Positions 56,640 through 64,000 of a DNA stretch of 64,000 nt are shown piece by piece. The notes under the pieces were generated by a model. The model had not been told where the DNA came from. It was given only the letters and a program-made list of their open reading frames with translations, and made no database searches. Position 1 is the stretch's first letter. Each line of letters begins with the position of its first letter. The translations under genes and the position numbers were made by a program. Origin of the DNA: Gonatopus flavifemur (Eukaryota; Arthropoda; Insecta; Hymenoptera; Dryinidae); the NCBI GenBank assembly GCA_018340375.1, contig JAFFJZ010000009.1:11424501-11488500 (forward strand), written 5' to 3'.

Positions 56640-57478
56640 AAAAATTATGTGTTCTCGATGTCCCAAGGCTCATAACTTCCAAACCAAGGAGGTACTAACG
56701 ATGGAACTTGCAGGGAATATTCTTAATAGGTCCTTAAACTATAATTGATACATAGGAGACTTGCCCCAGTGGAATGGGATTGTGTATGATTTTTGAACGT
56801 ACGAGAATCATGTATTTTTCATGTTCCAGAGCTCATATCTTCGAAACCAGGGAGGTACACATGACGAAACTCCAAGCAATATGCTTAAGAGGTCCCCGAA
56901 GAACAATATGTACATAGAAAAGTTGTCCCAGTCAGTGGTAATGCTGTGTGATTTTTGAAAGTTCCAAAAATATCTTTCTTCGATGTTCCATGGCTCATCA
57001 CTCCCAAACCAAAGAGGGACAACTGATGACACAGGAATGGGATTTTCTCACCAAGTCCTCGATAATCTATACATAGAAAATTCGCCCCGGTCAGGGGCGA
57101 TGCTGTGTGATTTTTGACAGTTCCAAACTCATGTTTCTCCGATATTCCAAGCATCATAACTCTCAACCCGAAGAAAGACAAACGATGGGGCTCACAGGGA
57201 AGATTTCTCAGAGGTCCTCAGATTATATCCTGTACAAAGAAAATGTGACCCAGTCAGGGGCAATGCTGTGTGATCTTGCAAATTCCAAAAATTATGTTCC
57301 TTCGATATTCCAAGGCTCATAACTTCTGAATCAAGGATGTCCAAACGATGATACTCGCGGGGGATATTCTAAAGAGGTTCTGAAACTGTAATCCATACGT
57401 GAAGAAGTTGCCCCAGTCAGGGGCAATGCTATGTGTTTTTTCACATTTTGAGAATCATGTTTTTCCAATACCCCAAGG
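56640..57478. repeat. Tandem array of about 162-bp units, right part
   Basis: CTCAT-landmarks at 56669, 56832, 56994, 57153, 57316 and 57479 (spacing 159-163). Same unit and orientation as 46.9-47.8 kb, and more regular. It ends abruptly in a mariner fragment. Confidence 0.85.
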
Positions 57479-57641
57479 TCACGCACTTGCTGAGCAGCGC
57501 TTTACTTCTGACGAAGATGTACGGAAATGGCTCGATGACTGGTTTGCCTCAAAAGAGCAACAGTTCTTTTGGCGCGGAATCCACAAATTGCCAGAAAGAT
57601 GGAAAAGATGTATAGATAGCGACGGACAATACTTTGAATAA
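57479..57641 (+). pseudogene. mariner transposase C-terminal fragment
   Basis: Frame HALAEQRFTSDEDVRKWLDD..GIHKLPERWKRCIDSDGQYFE-stop matches the last 50 or so residues of a mariner transposase. The upstream part is replaced by the tandem array with a junction at about 57478. A T-rich right-end sequence follows to about 57700. This is the third mariner lineage in the window. Confidence 0.8.
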
Positions 57642-58486
57642 GTTACGTTGTATCATATCATTACAATAAACGTGTTTTTTTTCTGTACAAAAATTCCGGT
57701 TCAATACTTACACACCTGGTACTGCTCCTCTCGAGGAATTGCTGAAAGAACGGGCATAAATTTGAATGGAAACCCGAACATCAAATGGCTATGGAAAAAA
57801 TCAAACAATCATTCACTCAGGCAAAACAGCTTTTCATAATCCGAAAGGGTGCTGAATTGATCGTAGAAACGGATGCTTCAACATTAAGGCTTAGGACACG
57901 TTTATTACAACGCACAGAACAAGGCCGAGAATTGACGATTGCTTATGTCAACAGAAAGTTGAAACCAGCAGAAATGAAATATACTACTACTGAGAAGGAG
58001 GCGTTAGCTATTATATGGACTTTGAAAAAGTGGAGGGTTTTGATAATGGGAAGAAAAATAATTGTCCGAATCGACCACCGTGCGTTGAAGTTCATCAAGA
58101 CATGCCAATATTCAAGTCAAAGAATCGCGAATTGGATAGAATTTCTTCAAGAATTTGATTTGAAAATCGAATACATTTCTGGTACACGAAATCAATTGGC
58201 TGATGCGTTATCACGAGAATATTCTGGTAGTAATAAAAAGGTAACATTACAGGTAGCGAAGATCTCAGAAAAGAAGGGAACTATCAATACGGAGAATTCA
58301 CCGGGATTGGTGGGTGCAAAAAGGGTTGAACAAAATGAGGGAAAATTCTGTGATTGGTTGGATTTATTACGAAAAGCTTACCAAGTTGATGAGGAAATGA
58401 AAAGATTGAGAACATCACGAAGTTCAAAGTTTTATATGGATCCACGCGGAATATTACGTATTAAAATAGATAAGAAAGATAAAGTG

Positions 58487-59745
58487 CCCCAATGAAAATA
58501 TTTCCCTTCAAAACTCCAACAATTTCTCTGCAAAGCTTCATTATCGCAATTCCTAGAGAAAGAAAGAATTTTTCCAACAGATTCATCTTCCAAAACTCTG
58601 TGAAATTCTGCATATTTCTGAAAATTTCTATTGCCAGTAAAGGTTTCTCTGCACATTTCCAACTTATTGGTCAAAGTTGTTTTGTTGAGGAATGTTGAAT
58701 TTTCTCAACATTTTTCTACTTGATAAATGGTGGAAACATTTGATGAGGAAAGGAATTTTCTCCACGAATTCATACATTACTCTGCAAACTACATCTGCAG
58801 AAAGAAATGTGAATTCTCTCTTTATTTGTCTATTCCAAGAATATTACAGCTTGTGGCGGAGAGTTGAGTTTTCTATACAAATTCATACATTTTTCTCAAA
58901 TCGCATTTGTGGAGATGAAGTGAATTTCGTCAAATTTTTCAATCGACTCAAAGCAACTTAAGTAAAATTCACTAGTAGGCCTCGAAAAAACCCCTCTCCC
59001 ACGACCCACTCATTTTTCCTCCCGGAGGATTCTGAGTCAATTAGTCTATATCTGACGGGAACGAATTTTTTTAAATTTTCTATCGATTTGACCCAGCACT
59101 TGGAAAAATTTACAAGTTAAGGTCAAAAAAATCCCCTCTCCCACGACCTATTCATTTTTCGTTCCAGAGGATTCTGAATTGATTGGTCTATACCTCACGA
59201 AAAAGAATTTTTCAAAATTTTCCATTGCGATGATTCCCATGAGTGGTACTTTAAGATTACTGTAGTCATCTCGGAGATCCGCTGATGTGATAGAGGCTTT
59301 GCTTCTCACTCGCAGGACCCGGGTTCAATCCTCACTGAGGAAAGTTCCTAAAAATGGACTTTCGATGTGGTTTCTCTTCCGTAATGTCATTCAAGTCGAA
59401 CTGGGAGGAGATTTGTAGGGATAAACTCGGAACAAAAATTTCTTTTCTCAAGCAAAAGTGAATAGATAAAACAGAGATTTTTAGAGGAATGCAGGAATAT
59501 GCAGAGGAGTATTTGATGTAATATGGAGATTTAGCGAGTTTTGTACGAATTTTGTGGAGAAATTCATAAAATATTACGAAGATTGGAAGAATTATGTACA
59601 ATTTTGCAGAATAATGCAGAAATTTGTAGAGTAATATTTATGGGTAAAAACTCTGCACATTTCTCAAAGCGTCCGAAATTTGACATTTATGTAGAAAAAT
59701 CTGGAGAGTTTCGAAGAATTTTGAAGGGAAATATTTTTATTGGGG
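58487..59745. mobile_element. CCC-family TIR element, copy K (1,259 bp), inside Gypsy pol
   Basis: Ends CCCCAATGAAAATATTTCCC and the inverse CCCCAATAAAAATATTTCCC (19 of 20 match), continuing TTCAAAA. TG flanks both sides (58485-58486 and 59746-59747). Removing the element and one TG restores the pol frame. The interior has AATTTCT/AGAAATT words, an internal direct repeat around CCTCTCCCACGACC (58992 and 59137) and a tRNA-like segment near 59262-59335. Confidence 0.75.
59262..59335 (+). ncRNA. tRNA-like segment with a B box (degenerate or SINE-derived)
   Basis: GGTTCAATCC at 59322-59331 matches the RNA polymerase III B box. About 45 bases upstream, GATGTGATAGAGGC resembles a weak A box. A complete cloverleaf could not be drawn with confidence and there is no CCA or terminator logic. 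It is most likely a tRNA-derived relic inside copy K. Confidence 0.4.
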
Positions 59746-60305
59746 TGGTGATCCCGACATCATCAATGTGGATGATCATCAAGGATATGCACGAATATTT
59801 GATGTATGTGGGTACTGATAAGACTTACGAAATTTGTAATAGGTACGTTAGTGGGAATAACCTGTCAAGAACTGTTCGTGATGTTGTCTCAGCATGTGTC
59901 GATTGCCAGAAGGCTAGAAACACCAAAAAGAACTTGATTGGAACACAGAAATGGATAATTCCGGAGGAACCAAATTAAAGACTATCTTTGGACTTGTATG
60001 GGCCATTACCTCCGGGAAAATATGATATGAAGCATATTTTAGTGATCTGTGACTGTGTTTCCAAAGGGACGAAACTGTATGCACTGGAGAGTATTAAAGC
60101 AACGTCAATTATTAATCAAATCCGTACAAAATTCTTCCGGGCTTGCAGAATTCCAGAAGTTGTAGTAACAGATAACGCCGGTCAATTCCGTACGAAAGAA
60201 TGGTTGGATTTTGGGAACACAGAAAAAATCAAATTGGTTCAAACAACCCCGTATGATCCACAGTCCAATCCCGTAGAGAGGATTATGCGCGAGATAGGCC
60301 GCATC

Positions 60306-61518
60306 CTCATCATCATGAAGTAATCAGTCTTACGACTGGTTCGATGAAACCCTCCACCCCTGTCTATTATCCGCCAAACGTTCAATTTCTACATATCTAC
60401 TACATCCCTTGTCTTGTACGATTTGCTTCGTAACTTGCTGATATAACTTGCTCTAGGTCTACCTTTACCAGTTTCACCATTCATTTTCCCCTGCAATATT
60501 GTTTTCAATAAACTCTAATGCCGTAATGTGTGTCCTATAAGATTGCTTCTCCTTTTCACGATGTGTTTCAAAAGATTTCTTTCTTCATTTATCTGCTCGA
60601 GTACTTCTTCATTCTTGACTTTGTCTATCCATTATATCCTGAGCATCCTCCTATAAAACCACATTTCAAAAGCTTCAAGTCTTCGTTGATCAGTTTTCCC
60701 CATTGTCCAAGTTTCGCAACTATATAATGCTGTGCTCCAAACATAACCTTTCAAGAATTTCTTCCTTACTTCCAAGCTTATATTTTTTGAGCATGATAAC
60801 TGTTTCTTTTGGTGGAAAGCCTGCTTCCCTTGTGCTATCCTTGCTCTTATGTCTCTTTCGCTGTTGCCGTTTTCTGTAATTATGCTTCCTAGATATTTGA
60901 ATTCTTTCAGCTGTTCAATTGTCTCGGTATCTATTTCGATTTTCGTTCTTCTAGCTGTTTTCGCTGCTGTAAACATCATGAATTTTGTTTTGTCCTGATT
61001 TATATTCATACAATATTTGTCTAGTAATATTTTTTTCATAGTGTTGAGAGTATTTTCTAACTCAGCACCACTCGTAGCTGATATAGCTATGTCATCTGCG
61101 AATCTCAACATGCTTAGATTTTCACCTTGAATCTGTAATTTCGATTGAATTCCCTCCTTCACTTCGTTCATTGCTTCTTCTATATATAAATTGGAAATCA
61201 ATGGCGATAATGAGCATCTTTGTCTCACCCCTCTCCTTATTTGTGCTTCCCCTTCCTGACCCTTTATGTCTATTATTGCACTTTGATTCTCATATAATTC
61301 GTATATTATTCTTCTATCTTTATAATTCATTCCCACCTCCTTCAGGATCGCAAACATCTTCTCCCAGTTCACATTATCGAAAGCCTTTTGTATATCTACA
61401 AAACCTATGTACACAGATTTCTCGCATTTGTCTGCCCCTTGTTTTTTCGGGATAGTGACAATTTTATTCTTTTGGAAATCTTCCGGTACTTCTCCTTTTT
61501 CGTACATATCTCTAATCA
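60306..61518 (-). pseudogene. RTE-like reverse transcriptase copy, internally deleted
   Basis: Minus strand: starts near LIRDMYEKGE (61510), jumps across a deletion (61430; KNKIVTIPKK to YIGFVDIQKAFDNV), then reads GVRQRCSLSP (a G-to-R change in the QG box), RFADDIAISA and KYLGSI to YRRMLRI at about 60632, after which stops accumulate to the CATGATGATGA tail at 60306. The 11-bp repeat ATAGGCCGCAT at 60295-60305 and 61519-61529 is an exact target-site duplication. Confidence 0.85.
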
Positions 61519-61600
61519 ATAGGCCGCATGTGGGGTAAAATTCACCAAGTGTTCCCACCTGAAAATTTCAATCTCATCAATGTTGATGAAATTCCATGAA

Positions 61601-62733
61601 TTTGTTGTACTAGTGACCCTCTTCAAATTATGTCAACACAGGTTTCTAGGAAGTCAGGTTTTCGTGGTACAGGGGTTTAAATTTTCAAGATTTTTTTGAT
61701 CTGCGTTTTTTCGGAAAATCATCATCCTCATCAATTCCATTTGATGAAAATATGTTATCATTGATATTGTGAGGATATTTCCTAAATTTTACGATAAAAA
61801 TACTTTAATTCATGCGGAAGGAATATTTCACATAGAAATTCGATTTTTAAAAGTATTTCCGCATTTTCCGGTCTGTTGGGGAAGCTGGGATTTGGAATTT
61901 TGAATTTTGGATTCAACTCGAGAGGAGGAAACGATAGGAAGGCGATATAACAGAAGCATTAAGAATAACAATTACCTCGAGAGTTTATTCACTTCAAAAA
62001 CACACAATCGAAAATTGAGGTATTAGTTACACGGTAAACTGATATCGAATCGAATTATATAGAATTCGCGATCACCGCGTGGTGGAATTGAGTTATGAAA
62101 AACTAGACGTATGTTGATTACATGCTTTTACAGTCACGGTTACAAAGCAACTGTCGAAGAGAGGGAAGAGTACTGAGGGAAGCGTATACACGTGATCGGG
62201 TGTGAAATTTGGCGCGATACGATTTTGAAGGTAACATTACATAGAAGTCAGAACACGGTCACTGCACCCATTTCGATATTGATGAGACCTTGATAAATCG
62301 AAAGCTTGATTCCTCAGCTTCAAAATCATACAAGTTTGAAAATAGGACGGAGAAATTTCCCCAAGGTACAGAGTTCCAAGTGTGTACGTATCGTACCTTG
62401 AGTACGTGACGATCACACCATCGATTTTCAGTGTATTGTTTTATGAAAAAAATAATAATCAAATTCATTTTCTCAATTTTGCCTACCACATTGCTCAATA
62501 CAACCATCTAGATTACCCCTTTCAAATGAATAATTGATTCACGACACACGGTCGAAGAAAATACGTCATACTTTATTAGAACATTATTGTAATAATTAGT
62601 CATACCAATTTGTCATCTTGAACCCATCAAATTTCTTTTCATTGATAATCAATTTTTATGGAAACGTGGCTACTGTAACTGGTAAAAGTAACTGTAAGTA
62701 GTGACTTTCTTTGTACAAGTTATAGTACTCTGA
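61601..62733. other. No supported gene
   Basis: Possibly the 3' flank or an LTR of the Gypsy-type element: TGTTGGGGAAGCTGG at about 61876 could start an LTR, but no second copy exists in the window. AT-rich otherwise. Confidence 0.35.
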
Positions 62734-64000
62734 TTATTTACAAAATTGAATTATTGCTACATAAATGTACAGAATGATATTCAACAATTTGCAGTATTTA
62801 TAATCATCAACCTTCTGATCCTTCTGGAAAGTTTGTTCCTGCCGAAGAGTGAGTTCTAAGAATGAACGATAATGTTCCATAGGTGTCACACAATGGTATT
62901 TGAGAGTTCCTGCTATCGTTTTTGCAGATGCAAATCGATTTTCAAGTGCTTTCGTAGCCTCTATATGAGTACTCTTTGGACTGAAAAAAATTACAGTTCC
63001 TTCCAAATGTTCTTTAGCCCACTGATAAAGAGCATCCGCAGTCAAAATTTGATTTTCATTTGATGATGCTTGCAGACTTGCACGTGCTGCAAGTCTCTTC
63101 GAATTCCCACCAATACCGTCGCAAGGTCCTTTGCCATGTGCACTTGCATTAAAATGCCTCTCAGTCGCAATTCCAAAATCATGTTCATGATGTAGAAGAT
63201 TCACAAAATTATATTTATTTTTAAAATGTTGCGATGCTCCATCAGTGAAGTAGAAGATTTTTTCACATTCAAACTTATCTTGCAAATACTTTGTAATAAT
63301 TTTTTGGAATTCATAAACAGCTACCGTATAATGAGTCAGATTATCAGACAAAATTGCTATAGTGCGATGTCTTAACTCATCTGTTCTGTAATAAATGACT
63401 GTTGTGAAAATGGTCACTTGCTTGTTATTCCAATGAAACGATTGAATAGCATTCTGAGCAATAAATGCGTACTTTTCAGCAAAATCACATGTAACTATGA
63501 ATTCTCCGGCCTTCAAATTATCCTTGAGATTCTTAAGAAAGGACGATTGCTCCTTTGCTATGAAAGCGTGAGATTTCAACTTATATAACCGTTCACAGAG
63601 ATCCTCCACAAAATCTCCTGCGTCTGCTATTTCAGTTTTCAAAGTGCTGCGATCAGTTTGTTGCCAAATTTGATATTCTGCTCTCTCAATGTACTGGTCT
63701 GTAAGATTCGATTGAAGAAAATCCTCAAAATTGTCTATTCCAGGACACGCTAAACACTTGTCTGGATAGCATTCAGAAGTAAGATTATCACATACGAGCA
63801 TTTTAATAACATCATGGTCAGAAGTCATGAGGAAATCTGTCGCAGACGTTAGTTTTTGTAAACTTATGGCATCTAGCATTGAATTCACGTTTTCATGATA
63901 AACACACACGCATACGGTATGAGTTCCAGAAGCTCCAGCGAGTACACAATTGCGAGGTCTGAGCTGTGAAAATTTCGATGAGCTCACATCAACTGTAGGA
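62734..64000 (-). CDS. Family X protein, large C-terminal part, open to the window edge
   Basis: An uninterrupted frame of 417 codons runs from beyond the right edge to the stop near 62734. Landmarks: SKFSQLRPRNCVLAGASGTH with VCVC and a following H (Cys/His cluster, near 63900), CYPDKCLACPG (near 63760), DRSTLKTE (near 63650), VTCDFAEKYAF (near 63490), FHWNNKQVTIF, FYFTDGASQHFKNKYNF (near 63240), HGKGPCDGIGG-KRLAARASL (near 63110) and RFASAKTIAGT (near 62930). The spaced Asp-containing motifs (CDFAE, TDGAS, CDG) look like an RNase H-fold DDE-type core; this is inference. From memory similar uncharacterised proteins are repeated in arthropod and cnidarian genomes. No stop or frameshift is visible, so it may be intact. 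Fragment 42852-43275 appears to be the N-terminus of a relative. Confidence 0.6.
   Translation of the reverse strand, partial: PTVDVSSSKFSQLRPRNCVLAGASGTHTVCVCVYHENVNSMLDAISLQKLTSATDFLMTSDHDVIKMLVCDNLTSECYPDKCLACPGIDNFEDFLQSNLTDQYIERAEYQIWQQTDRSTLKTEIADAGDFVEDLCERLYKLKSHAFIAKEQSSFLKNLKDNLKAGEFIVTCDFAEKYAFIAQNAIQSFHWNNKQVTIFTTVIYYRTDELRHRTIAILSDNLTHYTVAVYEFQKIITKYLQDKFECEKIFYFTDGASQHFKNKYNFVNLLHHEHDFGIATERHFNASAHGKGPCDGIGGNSKRLAARASLQASSNENQILTADALYQWAKEHLEGTVIFFSPKSTHIEATKALENRFASAKTIAGTLKYHCVTPMEHYRSFLELTLRQEQTFQKDQKVDDYKYCKLLNIILYIYVAIIQFCK

Larger units (their letters stand above)
57716..61600 (+). pseudogene. Gypsy-type RNase H and integrase region, multiply interrupted
   Basis: Parts: the RNase H domain (57785-58486; VETDAST, YTTTEKEALAIIWTLKKW, IRIDHRAL-type motif, NQLADALSRE), then a 1,259-bp TIR insertion. 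An H2C2 zinc region follows (about 59780-59930; CVDCQKA) and an integrase core with Asp in LDLYGPLP (near 59987), Asp in VVTDNAGQF (near 60170) and Glu in NPVERIMRE (near 60275). An in-frame TAA sits at 59976-59978. The core is cut by the RTE copy at 60306-61518; frame resumes at 61519 and ends near 61600. RT is missing upstream. This is a separate insertion from the Gypsy-type gag/protease at 31-33 kb, on the opposite strand. Confidence 0.8.

Noticed and set aside
59262..59335. Functional tRNA gene
   Set aside because: Only the B box is convincing; A box weak, no clear cloverleaf.
61876..62500. 3' LTR of the second Gypsy-type element
   Set aside because: No partner LTR in the window and no clear polypurine tract; boundaries would be guesses.

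Overview
The window looks like a repeat-saturated, AT-rich chromosomal segment of an arthropod, most likely an insect. The reasons are spliced exons with GT/AG introns, no bacterial-style operons or ribosome binding sites, three mariner copies, a PIF/Harbinger unit, pogo-like, Jockey/CR1-like, RTE-like and Gypsy-like elements, and many small terminal-inverted-repeat (TIR) elements. I cannot name a species. Almost everything recognisable as coding belongs to mobile elements. The only candidate that does not look element-derived is a small two-exon coiled-coil gene at 486-970 (minus).

Layout. 0-7.8 kb: the coiled-coil gene, microsatellites, a duplicated non-coding repeat (4.46-5.19 kb) and short TIR elements. 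7.85-16.07 kb: a minus-strand non-LTR retrotransposon whose ORF1 is split by a second, plus-strand copy of the same kind (about 10.72-15.69 kb). The plus copy is itself split by a 1,059-bp TIR element. 16.07-17.37 kb: a mariner with matching TIRs and one internal stop. 18.9-30.5 kb: a Harbinger-like pair, a six-exon MADF/BESS-type gene (plus) converging on a HARBI1-like nuclease gene (minus), with introns and intergenic space stuffed with small elements. 30.9-33.5 kb: a truncated Gypsy-type gag-protease-RT (minus). 33.7-36.1 kb: a large palindrome carrying an unrecognised protein gene. 36.2-41.3 kb: a THAP-domain remnant, a decayed mariner and several nested TIR elements. 42.85-46.75 kb: pieces of two multi-domain proteins of unknown function (called families X and Y here). 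46.75-57.5 kb: an array of about 162-bp repeats interrupted by a 7-kb palindrome holding two head-to-head pogo-like transposase copies, one of them interrupted by a foldback element containing an RTE retrotransposon. 57.7-61.6 kb: a Gypsy-type RNase H/integrase region split by a 1.26-kb TIR element and by an RTE copy with an 11-bp target-site duplication. 62.7-64.0 kb: a long family-X fragment running off the window.

The most striking result is a group of at least eleven TIR elements beginning CCC(A/C) and ending GGG, of very different lengths (108 to 1,761 bp). Ten of eleven are flanked by perfect 2-bp direct repeats whose sequence differs from copy to copy. Three sit inside recognisable transposon genes; in two of those, removing the element plus one 2-bp copy restores the reading frame exactly, and in the third the frame needs three bases removed. 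Several copies are built internally from their own short palindromic word (GAATTC, AATATT, GATATC, AAGCTT and others). A second notable signal is an A-AAA-AAC slippery heptamer three codons before the ORF1 stop of the plus-strand non-LTR element, placed so that a -1 shift enters ORF2, which has no usable AUG. All calls were made by eye from the sequence; no database search was run.
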